In this document: positions 8,682-18,028 of the stretch, in pieces
Numbering within the stretch: position 1 is the stretch's first letter
How the letters are laid out: each line of letters begins with the position of its first letter
NCBI GenBank assembly: GCA_028819475.1
Contig: JAPPLJ010000030.1
Location: forward strand, 124,001 to 188,000
Direction of reading: 5' to 3'
Source: Rhodospirillaceae bacterium
GTDB taxonomy: Bacteria; Pseudomonadota; Alphaproteobacteria; Bin65
DNA length: 64,000 bases
Program-made: the position numbers and the translations under genes
Notes under the pieces: model-generated
What the model was told of the DNA's origin: nothing
Database searches by the model: none
Seen by the model: only the letters and a program-made list of their open reading frames with translations

Positions 8682-10137
8682 ATCGCGGGTCTTCCAGCTT
8701 TCGCTGCTGGCCAGCGCCATCTTCGGGATCGCGGCCGTCGCCGTCGTCGCCACCCTGTATTTTTCCTCCGTCGAAGCCGTCACCCGGCAGGTCGAGGCCA
8801 CGATCGACGCCGAGATCAAGGGCCTGTCGGAGCAATACCGGCAGTTCGGCCCGGTCGGGCTGATCCGCGCCGTCGAGCGCCGGAGCCGCGAGCGCAGCCG
8901 GCCGGGCGCCATCTATCTGGTCGTCGATCGCGAATTCAAGCGGCTGGCCGGCAATGTCGCGGCATGGCCGAAGGAGGAGCCCGACGCCCGCCGCTGGGTG
9001 ACCTTCGCGTTCCGCGGCGGCGGCGCGGCGGACAGCCCGGCCGGGGTCAGGGGCGAAGCCCGCGGGCGCATGTTCCGGCTGCAGGGCGGCCTCTACCTGC
9101 TGGTCGGCCACGACCTTCGCGAGCAGCAGCGGGTGACCGCACGGACCCGCGAGACGCTGATCCTGGCCGGGATCGTCGCCATCCTGTTCGCCGTCGCGTC
9201 CGGCGGCCTGCTAAGCTGGCTGGTCCTGCGCCGGATCGACAGCATCAACCGGACGAGCCGCGAGATCATGGCCGGCGACCTCGCCCGCCGGGTCCCGGAG
9301 ACCGGCCGGGGCGACGAATTCGACCGGCTGGCGCAAAGCCTGAACGCCATGCTGGCCCAGAACGAGAAACTGTTTCTCGGGATGCGCGAAGTGTCGGAGA
9401 ACCTGGCCCACGACCTCCGTAGCCCGCTCGGCCGGATCCGCCAGCGGCTGGAGCGGCAACTGTCGCCTTCGCTCCCGGAAAGCGGCAGGAAGGCATTGAC
9501 AGAGGAAGCGCTGGCGGAGACCGACCGTCTGCTTTCGACCTTCAGCGCCATCCTGAGCATCGCCCAGGCGGATTCCGGTGCGCCGAAACGGAGTTTCGAG
9601 CCGGTCGACCTTCGCACCCTGTTGCAGGATGTGGCGGACCTCTACGAGCCCCTGGCCGAGGAAGCCGGCGCAACGCTGGCGCGCGCCCTGCCCGACCGGC
9701 CCGTTACCTTCCACGGCAACCGGGACATGCTGTTCCAGGCCTGCGCTAACCTGCTTGACAATGCCATCGAATATGGCGCCGGGGCCGGCGATCCGGCACA
9801 GACGGCGGTGATCGACCTCGATCTCGATACGGCCGGCGAATTCGTGCGCTTTACCGTGCGCGACCGGGGGCCGGGCATGGACGGCGAGGCGCTGGAGAGG
9901 GCGCGCGAGCGCTTCTACCGGGCCGACTCAAGCCGGACGACCGGCGGTTCCGGGCTCGGACTGGCCCTGGTCGATGCGGTCGCCCGGCTGCACGACGGCA
10001 GCCTCACCCTCGCCGCCGCCGGGCCCGGCCTGCGGGCAACGGTGCAACTCCCTCTCGACAAACGCCCTCCGGCGCAGGAAACAGCGGGAGGAACAGGGCA
10101 CGAAGCGGCCGGTGCGGCCGGCGCAGAACCCGGTTAG
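8659..10137 (+). CDS. Sensor histidine kinase
   Basis: The kinase is read from GTG 8659, which overlaps the response regulator by 23 bases and gives 492 residues. Membrane segments are at about 11-34 and 167-190 with a periplasmic sensor region of roughly 130 residues between them, followed by a HAMP linker. The phosphoacceptor is His251 in ENLAHDLRSPL. The ATP-binding domain shows LLDNAIEYG (N box), DRGPGM (G1) and GGSGLGLALV (G2). The start is uncertain because no strong ribosome site precedes it, but translational coupling to the upstream gene would explain that. The sensed signal is not known. Confidence 0.9.
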   Translation: MFPIRLIRSRVFQLSLLASAIFGIAAVAVVATLYFSSVEAVTRQVEATIDAEIKGLSEQYRQFGPVGLIRAVERRSRERSRPGAIYLVVDREFKRLAGNVAAWPKEEPDARRWVTFAFRGGGAADSPAGVRGEARGRMFRLQGGLYLLVGHDLREQQRVTARTRETLILAGIVAILFAVASGGLLSWLVLRRIDSINRTSREIMAGDLARRVPETGRGDEFDRLAQSLNAMLAQNEKLFLGMREVSENLAHDLRSPLGRIRQRLERQLSPSLPESGRKALTEEALAETDRLLSTFSAILSIAQADSGAPKRSFEPVDLRTLLQDVADLYEPLAEEAGATLARALPDRPVTFHGNRDMLFQACANLLDNAIEYGAGAGDPAQTAVIDLDLDTAGEFVRFTVRDRGPGMDGEALERARERFYRADSSRTTGGSGLGLALVDAVARLHDGSLTLAAAGPGLRATVQLPLDKRPPAQETAGGTGHEAAGAAGAEPG

Positions 10138-10147
10138 GAGACAGCTC

Positions 10148-10507
10148 ATGGCGACCGTCATCGTCTACGGCCTGAAGAATTGCGACAGCTGCCGGGCTGC
10201 GCGGGCCTATCTGGGGGAGCGCGCCTTCCGGTACGAGTTCCGCGATGTCCGCAGCGACGGCTTCTCGGATACGGAACTCGATACCTGGATCGCCGCCGTC
10301 GGCTGGGAGGCGCTGCTCAACCGGAAGAGCCGGACCTGGCGGGACTTGCCGGAAGACGACCGGGCCGGCCTCGACGCCGGGAAGGCGCGGGCCCTGCTGA
10401 AAGCCCACCCGGCCCTGATCAAGCGCCCGGTCATCGATGCGACCCGCGGCACGATCACCGTCGGCTGGACCCCGGAGGTGCGCCAAGCGCTTCAAGCCGT
10501 GCTGTGA
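10148..10507 (+). CDS. ArsC/Spx-family (YffB-like) thioredoxin-fold protein
   Basis: This 119-residue protein starts with ATVIVYGLKNCDSC, the N-terminal strand and cysteine loop of the ArsC/Spx/YffB family, with Cys12 and Cys15. The LIKRPVID motif near residue 90 is the conserved substrate-side loop. YffB-type proteins are glutathione-linked reductases of unclear substrate, so arsenate reduction should not be assumed. The ribosome site AGGAG at 10136-10140 overlaps the stop of the histidine kinase gene, so the gene is probably co-transcribed with the two-component system. Confidence 0.8.
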   Translation: MATVIVYGLKNCDSCRAARAYLGERAFRYEFRDVRSDGFSDTELDTWIAAVGWEALLNRKSRTWRDLPEDDRAGLDAGKARALLKAHPALIKRPVIDATRGTITVGWTPEVRQALQAVL

Positions 10508-10513
10508 GGCGCC

Positions 10514-11599
10514 TCAGAACTTCGGGAACACCTGGGTTTCGCGCAGCCAGTCCGACATGACCATCCGCTCCTTGCGTTCGGCTTTGCCGAAGCCCCCGTG
10601 GCGCGCCTTGTTGGGCCAGACATGCTCCGACACCCGCGCCATCCGGGTGACGACATGCTCGGCGGTCACGTTGATCACCATGAAATCGGTCGCCAGCGCC
10701 AGCCTGCCCTGCCAGTGCTTGCGGATCTCGGCCTCCATCTCGCCTGCCGTGTCGAAATCGTTGAAGAAGTGGAAGGCGACGAACAGGCGGGGATCGCACT
10801 GCGCGATGACATGCGCCGCCTCGCCGGGGTCGGAATGGGCGATGGTGCCGATGCCGCGGGCGGTGCGCTCGTCGTAGCCGGAGCGCTCCATCAACTGGCC
10901 GACCGTGTTGAAGGTCTCGTGGACCAGCACGTCGACGCCTTTGGCGTTGTCGATCATGAAGCTGCTCGGCGTGGTATCGCCGGAATAGACGAAGCTGAGG
11001 CCGTTCCATTCCAGCTTCAGGCTGACCGGCCCGTCGTAGATGTGTACGGCCGGAAAGCTGGTGATCGTCACGCCGTTCTGCTCGTAGACCGGGTGGACCG
11101 TCGAATAGTCGAACTCGTTGATCTCGACCTCGGCGCCGACGGCGGGCAGGAAGCCGACCCGGGTGTCGGTGTCCCAGCGGTAGCTCTCCATCTGCTTCTC
11201 GACGAAATGGCGGAAGCCGTATTCCGGCCGGTTGCTCGACGGTCCGTAGACGACCAGCGGCTTGAGCCGCCCGCCGGCCCAGCTGCCGATCCAGACCTGG
11301 CCGAAATCGCCGACATGATCGGTGTGCAGATGGGTCGCGAACCAGGCGGTAATGTCGTTGTAGGGGATCTCCAGTGCGGTGAAGTTCATCTGGCTGCCGA
11401 AGCCGAAATCGAACACGAACTTGTCGCCGTTGCCGAGCTCGACCAGCCACGACGCGTTGGCCTGGGAGCGGCGCAGGAACGGCCGGCCGGTGCCGAGCGC
11501 CGTGATCCGCATCTCGTCCGGACCCAGGGTCTCGGCGTTCGGATAGTATTGCTCGGCATATCCGGCGCGGCCGGCGTCCGTGGTCGTCCGAATGGTCAT
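10514..11599 (-). CDS. MBL-fold metallo-hydrolase
   Basis: The 361-residue protein carries the metallo-beta-lactamase signature HLHTDH at residues 90-95 inside FATHLHTDHVGD, with further metal-binding positions in YSGDTTPSS and a C-terminal histidine in the IAHSDP region. The fold is that of RNase Z and arylsulfatase-type hydrolases with a di-zinc site. No signal peptide is seen, so it is probably cytoplasmic. It is convergent with the ArsC-like gene, with only six bases between stops. The substrate cannot be assigned. Confidence 0.8.
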   Translation of the reverse strand: MTIRTTTDAGRAGYAEQYYPNAETLGPDEMRITALGTGRPFLRRSQANASWLVELGNGDKFVFDFGFGSQMNFTALEIPYNDITAWFATHLHTDHVGDFGQVWIGSWAGGRLKPLVVYGPSSNRPEYGFRHFVEKQMESYRWDTDTRVGFLPAVGAEVEINEFDYSTVHPVYEQNGVTITSFPAVHIYDGPVSLKLEWNGLSFVYSGDTTPSSFMIDNAKGVDVLVHETFNTVGQLMERSGYDERTARGIGTIAHSDPGEAAHVIAQCDPRLFVAFHFFNDFDTAGEMEAEIRKHWQGRLALATDFMVINVTAEHVVTRMARVSEHVWPNKARHGGFGKAERKERMVMSDWLRETQVFPKF

Positions 11600-11738
11600 G
11601 GATAGGCTCCCGAGGAAATTCCGCCCGTCCCGGATAGCGCGGTTCCGGCGGCGTGTGTAGGGAATTGCGGACCTTCCGTCACGCCCGTCAAGGCTGCGGC
11701 GGACTGCCCGAATCGGCGAATTTTTCAAAACAGCCGCC

Positions 11739-11766
11739 TTGACAGGGCCGCGGGTTCCCCTAAATG
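11739..11766 (+). promoter_or_regulatory. Promoter of groES-groEL
   Basis: TTGACA at 11739-11744 is followed after 16 bases by TAAATG at 11761-11766. The same bases also fit a heat-shock sigma-32 pattern, CTTGACA with CCCCTAAAT, so the operon may have both kinds of recognition. The CIRCE operator begins 15 bases downstream, in the initially transcribed region. Confidence 0.6.
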
Positions 11767-11781
11767 GGCGTCGCAACGGCG

Positions 11782-11808
11782 TTAGCACTCGTCGGGAGGG
11801 AGTGCCAA
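11782..11808. promoter_or_regulatory. CIRCE operator (HrcA binding site)
   Basis: TTAGCACTC at 11782-11790, nine bases, then GAGTGCCAA at 11800-11808. This matches the consensus TTAGCACTC-N9-GAGTGCTAA at all but one position. HrcA bound here represses groESL until heat or misfolding releases it. hrcA itself is not in the window. Confidence 0.95.
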
Positions 11809-11908
11809 CAACCGGCCTACCGTCAGTGCAAGCCAGACGCCGTCCCGGTTCAACCGACAATCACCCGATCGCAAGCTACGCGACATTGTTTCTGAAAGGA
11901 GGCAATAG

Positions 11909-12223
11909 ATGAATTTTCGTCCCCTGCACGACCGTGTTCTGGTGCGCCGTCTGGACGACGACGAGATGACGTCCGGCGGCATCATCATTCCCGACACGGC
12001 CAAGGAAAAGCCGATGGAAGGCGAGATCATCGCCGCCGGTTCCGGCGCCAAGAGCGACAAGGGCGAGGTAACGCCGCTCGACGTCAAGGCCGGCGACCGC
12101 ATCCTGTTCGGCAAATGGTCGGGCACCGAAGTGAAGATCGACGGCGAAGAGCTGATCATCATGAAGGAGAGCGACATCCTCGGCATCATCGAGGACGGCG
12201 CGGAGGTCAAGAAGGCCGCCTGA
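11909..12223 (+). CDS. groES: Co-chaperonin GroES
   Basis: GroES is the lid of the GroEL folding chamber. The 104-residue sequence begins [16 protein letters not shown] and contains the mobile loop region around [15 protein letters not shown], both typical of the family. The ribosome site GAAAGGAGG ends six bases before the ATG. groEL follows after 113 bases on the same strand, and both are behind the CIRCE operator. Confidence 0.97.
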   Translation: MNFRPLHDRVLVRRLDDDEMTSGGIIIPDTAKEKPMEGEIIAAGSGAKSDKGEVTPLDVKAGDRILFGKWSGTEVKIDGEELIIMKESDILGIIEDGAEVKKAA

Positions 12224-12288
12224 TTCCGGCCGGACAACCGGCAACCTGAGACTGACACCCCGGCCGCCGGCGGCGCAGACCGCCGTAG

Positions 12289-13980
<1,692 letters not shown>

Positions 13981-14020
13981 TCCCTGTCCACCGGCGCCGT
14001 CCTTCGACGGCTCAGACAAG

Positions 14021-14051
14021 AAAAGGCCCGCACTCCGGTGCGGGCCTTTTT
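14021..14051 (+). terminator. Rho-independent terminator of groESL
   Basis: The stem arms GGCCCGCAC and GTGCGGGCC enclose a short loop and are flanked by AAAA on the left and TTTTT on the right. The symmetric flanks mean that it could work in both directions. Confidence 0.93.
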
Positions 14052-14058
14052 GTTCGGC

Positions 14059-14309
14059 AGTGAGTCAGTTTGACTTACGACGCCGGACCAAACCTGTTCC
14101 TTCCCCGTCATTTCGACCGGAGCGGCGCAGCCGCGGAGTAGCTTGGCCTGAGCCTGTCGAAGGGGAGAAATCTTTCCGGTACAATGCTTTGGACCTTGCT
14201 CCGCAGGTGAAAGATTTCTCCGCTCCGCCCCGGATGAATCCGGGGCTTCGGTCGAAATGACGGACAGGGGATCGGCTCCGGTCGACACGAAAAGTCAAAC
14301 TGACTCACT
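14059..14309. repeat. Nested palindromic intergenic element with 18-bp terminal inverted repeats
   Basis: The ends 14059-14076 and 14292-14309 are perfect 18-bp inverted repeats. Inside lie two further perfect inverted pairs: 14105-14119 with 14249-14263 (15 bp, core TCATTTCGACCG) and 14164-14176 with 14209-14221 (13 bp, core GAGAAATCTTTC). The whole 251-bp element could fold into one long hairpin. It contains no gene. The design is that of a MITE or REP/BIME-type intergenic element, but no target duplication was identified. It sits between the groEL terminator and the CHAD gene. Confidence 0.85.
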
Positions 14310-14387
14310 ACCGGTGCCCGGCGCCGCTGTCGCGCTTCCGGCCGCTGTGGTAAAATCGCGCGCCTTTCGACCACGCCCGACGCCAGC

Positions 14388-15347
14388 TTGCCCTACGCCA
14401 TCCTCCCGGCCGAACCGGTGTCCGACGCCGTCCAGCGAATTGCGCTGGAGCAGCTCGACCGCGCCCTGGTTACGATCGAGAACCCGGCCACGCCGCGTTC
14501 CGACGCGGTCTACGCCATGCGCAAGCGCTGCAAGAAGGTGCGTGCCGTGCTGCGGCTGGCGCGCGGCCCGCTGGAAGAGGCCGGCCTGTACAAGCCGGCC
14601 AACGCCGCGCTCCGGGATATTGCCGCGGCATTTTCCGGCCTGCGCGATGCCGATGTCACCCTGGCGGTCTACGACCGGGAGATGGCGGCTTTCGCCGGGG
14701 CGGTGACGCGGAGATTCGACGGGCGCCGCTTCGGGCCGATCCGCGCGAGCATGACCCGCCGCCGTCGTGCCCTGCTGTCCGGGGACGACGCAGACCTGGA
14801 CGGCCGGCTCGACAACGCGCACTGGCTGCTGCTGAAATTCCGCCTGGGGATCGCCGACTGGAGCTTTCGGGCCGACGGCTTCGAGGCCCTGGAGCCGGGC
14901 TTGCGCGATACCTATGGCCGGGTGCTCGCCGCGGCGGCCGAGGTCGAACGCGCCGGCACCGTCCTCGCGCTGCACGAATGGCGCAAGCGCATCAAGTATC
15001 ACCGCAACCATCTGCGCATCCTGAGAAAACTGGCGCCGGGAACCCTCGACGCGCGCATCCTGGCGCTCTGGCGCCTCGGCGACCTGCTCGGCCTCGACCA
15101 CGACACGGCGCTGGTCCGCGCCCGGGTCGGGAGCGAGCCCGCCTTTGCCCGGATCGGGACGCGGCGGCGGTTCGCAGCACTCCTCGACCGCCGGCGCGCG
15201 GCGGTTCAGGTCGAAGCGAAAGCCCTGGCAGAGGAAACCGGCTTCCCTTCGGAAGACGAAACCATCGGCCATCTGGCCGGCCTGTGGAACATGGGCATGA
15301 ACCGGCGGTTTACGGCGGTTTCGGCAGGACGGGCGGCAACCGGATAG
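14388..15347 (+). CDS. CHAD domain protein
   Basis: The 319-residue protein is rich in conserved histidine, arginine and lysine positions, including MRKRCKKVRAVLRL near residue 44 and LHEWRKRIKYHRNHL near residue 195. These are hallmarks of the CHAD domain, an all-helical domain that binds inorganic polyphosphate. No CYTH domain is fused. The frame begins with TTG 14388; a GTG at 14418 is an alternative and no strong ribosome site decides between them. The exact cellular role of stand-alone CHAD proteins is unclear; association with polyphosphate granules is the best-supported idea for the family. Confidence 0.82.
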   Translation: MPYAILPAEPVSDAVQRIALEQLDRALVTIENPATPRSDAVYAMRKRCKKVRAVLRLARGPLEEAGLYKPANAALRDIAAAFSGLRDADVTLAVYDREMAAFAGAVTRRFDGRRFGPIRASMTRRRRALLSGDDADLDGRLDNAHWLLLKFRLGIADWSFRADGFEALEPGLRDTYGRVLAAAAEVERAGTVLALHEWRKRIKYHRNHLRILRKLAPGTLDARILALWRLGDLLGLDHDTALVRARVGSEPAFARIGTRRRFAALLDRRRAAVQVEAKALAEETGFPSEDETIGHLAGLWNMGMNRRFTAVSAGRAATG

Positions 15348-15390
15348 CCGCCCGCGCAGCCGTGGCGGCGGGGAGCGCGCCCGCGCGGCC

Positions 15391-16635
15391 CTATTCTGCT
15401 GCCGCGGCCGGCCGGGCGACGGTGCGGTTGGCGCCGGCCCCGGCGACGATCGCCACCATCAGGACTGCAGCAGCGCCGATAAACACGCCTTCGGGAAGGC
15501 CGCGGTCCATCAGCCAGCCGAAGAAGACCGGCGCCGCCACGCCGCCGAGATCGAGGCCGACGCTGACGAAACCGAAGACCCGGCCGCTGGCGCCCGGCGG
15601 GGAGATGTTGCGCACCATCATGTCGCGCGACGGCGAGATCATGCCGATCATGAAGCCGGCGAAGAGAAAGACGGCGAGGATGGCCGGATAGGGCAGCCGG
15701 GTCAGCACAACCAGCACCAGCGCCGCCGCCGCGCAGGCAAAGCCGACACCGGCGACCAGATCCAGCCGCTGCATCCGGTCCGCCACGAAGCCGCCGAACA
15801 GCACGCCCACCGCCATCGCTGCCAGGAACCCGGTGAGGATCAGGTTGGCTTCGACGAGTCCCATGCCGAACAATGTGGTGAGCGCCGCGGGCATGAAGCC
15901 CGCCATGCCCAGCGACACCAGGGCGACGACGAAGAAAAACAGGAACATGTACATGACCGGAGGCGAAACGACGGCGCGCAGACCGAGCCCCGACGGCGTC
16001 CGGGCCAGGGCAGGCTCGCTGCTCCCGCGTTCGTCCAGCAGGCGCATCTGGCTCAGAAGCAGCGCGACGATCAGCAGGCCGGCCATGCCGACGATGACGA
16101 AGGCCGTCCGCCAGTCCCAAGCTGTTGCCAGAAAGGTCATGACAACCGGCGCCGCGGCGAAACCGGCCATGCCGGCGAACGTGTGGAAGCTGAATGCGCG
16201 GCCGACCCGGCCCGGCCGCACCCGGGCGCCGAGGATCGTGTAGTCCGCCGGATGAAACACGCTGTTGCCCAGCCCGGCAACCAGCGCAAACGCCGCCAGC
16301 GCGCCGTAGACCGGCACGACGCCCATCATGGCGATGGCGCCGGCGAGCAGCGTCATGCCGCCGGTCAGCACCCAGCGCGCGCCGATCCGGTCGACCAGTA
16401 CACCCATGAAATACTGCGCCGCGCCGGACGCCAGGCTGAACAGCGTCAGCAGCAGCCCCATTTCCGTATAGCTCACCCCGAGATCGGCCTTGATCAGCGG
16501 CAGCATCGGCGGGATGGCGAAAATGTAGAAATGGCTGAAGAAATGGGCCGTGCAGACCAGCCCGATCACCGCGCTGTCGCGGCCGAGCCCGGCAGCGGCG
16601 GTAGAGGGTTTGATCCGGTTGGGGTTCTCGGCCAC
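15391..16635 (-). CDS. Major facilitator superfamily transporter
   Basis: This 414-residue protein has about twelve hydrophobic segments typical of an MFS permease. The segment GNSVFHPADYTILG near residue 123 resembles the conserved region of the FSR/fosmidomycin-resistance branch of efflux pumps, and MGVLVDRIGARW is the cytoplasmic motif A. The substrate cannot be predicted. It converges with the CHAD gene and is followed upstream by no obvious regulator. Confidence 0.85.
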   Translation of the reverse strand: MAENPNRIKPSTAAAGLGRDSAVIGLVCTAHFFSHFYIFAIPPMLPLIKADLGVSYTEMGLLLTLFSLASGAAQYFMGVLVDRIGARWVLTGGMTLLAGAIAMMGVVPVYGALAAFALVAGLGNSVFHPADYTILGARVRPGRVGRAFSFHTFAGMAGFAAAPVVMTFLATAWDWRTAFVIVGMAGLLIVALLLSQMRLLDERGSSEPALARTPSGLGLRAVVSPPVMYMFLFFFVVALVSLGMAGFMPAALTTLFGMGLVEANLILTGFLAAMAVGVLFGGFVADRMQRLDLVAGVGFACAAAALVLVVLTRLPYPAILAVFLFAGFMIGMISPSRDMMVRNISPPGASGRVFGFVSVGLDLGGVAAPVFFGWLMDRGLPEGVFIGAAAVLMVAIVAGAGANRTVARPAAAAE

Positions 16636-16776
16636 AGGGCAAATCCTGGATCGGGCGGCAGGGCCATGTGGACCTGCGCTGCCGTCGGTCGGGCTGCGCC
16701 GTTCATAGCAGGGATTCCCTGTCCCGGCCCGGAATTCCGGAACGGCGCGTCCGGATGCGCGGATCGAAAGCCGGCC

Positions 16777-17523
16777 TCAGGTTTCGAACGGCAGGAACCG
16801 CGTCCGGGTGGACGGGAAGGCGTAGACCGCGCCGTTGCTGATCAGCCAGGCCGTAAATGCGCCGGGAAACAACCGGGCGATCGCCGGGTTCATGATGTCG
16901 AGACCGCCGGTAAATGCGCCGAAGGACGGCAGGATCAGGAGCCTTTCATCGCCGATGAAACACGGCCGGGTAACGCGCCGCGGCCCGGCCCTGATACGCG
17001 CCTTGGGATGGAAATGGCCGCAGATGTGAAACCTGCCGGCCCGCTCGTCCGGTCCCTGTTCCTCGGGTTCATGCAAAAACAGCAAACCATCCAGATTGTA
17101 CCGATCGACGGCGCAGCCGCCGGCGCCTTGGGGAATTTCCGGATCGTGGTTGCCGGTGATCCATATCCAGTCGTAACGGTCGGCCAGGCGGCGCAACCGG
17201 CCGGCAAGCGGCCCGGCCATGCGGCCGCCGCCGCCGGTATCGTGAAAACTGTCGCCGAGGCAGATGACCCGGTCCGGCGCATGGCAGGCCAGCACCGCCT
17301 CCATCCGCTCGAGCGTGGCGGCGCTGTCCCAGGGCGGCAGGAGGGCGCCGCGTTCGGCATAGGCGGAGCCCTTCTCGAAATGCAGGTCGGCAAAGACGAC
17401 GGTCCGCCGCTCCGGCAGGACCAGGGCGCCGGAGCCGTCGAGCAGCGCCGGTTCGCCGCCCAGCGTAACTGCGGCCGATTGCCGGCCGGGCCGTTCGGAT
17501 TGCGTTGCCGATGTGACGGCCAC
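16777..17523 (-). CDS. pdeM: Ligase-associated DNA damage response endonuclease PdeM
   Basis: The 248-residue protein is a calcineurin-type metallophosphoesterase. Metal-binding motifs are Asp46 and His48 in FADLHFEKG, Asp91 in LGDSFHD, Asn125/His126 in GNHD and His170/His172 in CGHFHPK. These match PdeM, which is usually encoded beside a DEAD/H helicase, an exonuclease-like protein and an ATP-dependent ligase in a DNA repair set. Those partners are not next to it here. It lies 15 bases downstream of arsC on the same strand, in the order arsC-pdeM. Confidence 0.82.
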   Translation of the reverse strand: MAVTSATQSERPGRQSAAVTLGGEPALLDGSGALVLPERRTVVFADLHFEKGSAYAERGALLPPWDSAATLERMEAVLACHAPDRVICLGDSFHDTGGGGRMAGPLAGRLRRLADRYDWIWITGNHDPEIPQGAGGCAVDRYNLDGLLFLHEPEEQGPDERAGRFHICGHFHPKARIRAGPRRVTRPCFIGDERLLILPSFGAFTGGLDIMNPAIARLFPGAFTAWLISNGAVYAFPSTRTRFLPFET

Positions 17524-17538
17524 GATATCGGCCGGGCG

Positions 17539-17886
17539 CTACAGGATGTCCAGAACCCGTTCCGGCGGTCGTCCGAGTGCGGCCTTGCCGCCGGCGAAGA
17601 CGACAGGCCGTTCGATCAGGACGGGATGATCGTGCATCGCCTGGATCAGGGCATCGTCCGGGAGGCTCTCGTCGTCGAGGCCCTCGGACTTGTAGGGCGG
17701 TTCCCTGCGCCGCATCAGGTCGCGCGGCGCCATACCCAGCTTTGCCAGCGCGTTGCGCAATTCGGCCGGATCCGGCGGAGTCTTGAGATATTCGATGATA
17801 GCGGGCGCCATGCCGCGATCGGTCAGCAGCTTGAGGGTCTGGCGCGATTTGCTGCAGCGCGGGTTATGCCAGATTGTCACCGACAT
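17539..17886 (-). CDS. arsC: Arsenate reductase (glutaredoxin type)
   Basis: The 115-residue protein begins SVTIWHNPRCSKSRQTL, with the catalytic Cys11 in the NPRCSKSR loop of glutaredoxin-linked ArsC. The second conserved region IERPVVF is present near residue 92, including the arginine that binds oxyanion. The enzyme would reduce arsenate to arsenite in the cytoplasm. No arsenite exporter or ArsR is adjacent, so the function rests on the family motif. Confidence 0.88.
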   Translation of the reverse strand: MSVTIWHNPRCSKSRQTLKLLTDRGMAPAIIEYLKTPPDPAELRNALAKLGMAPRDLMRRREPPYKSEGLDDESLPDDALIQAMHDHPVLIERPVVFAGGKAALGRPPERVLDIL

Positions 17887-18028
17887 CGGGTATCGCTTCG
17901 CCTCCGGGTTTGACCGGCCTGCCGGCGGACCGCCTCGTTGCAGGCGGTTTGCCGGCGCCGCTGCGGTTGCTATGCTGCCGCCGCCGGATCGTGCCGGAAC
18001 CTTTGGAAAGATACGCCTGTTCCGGACC

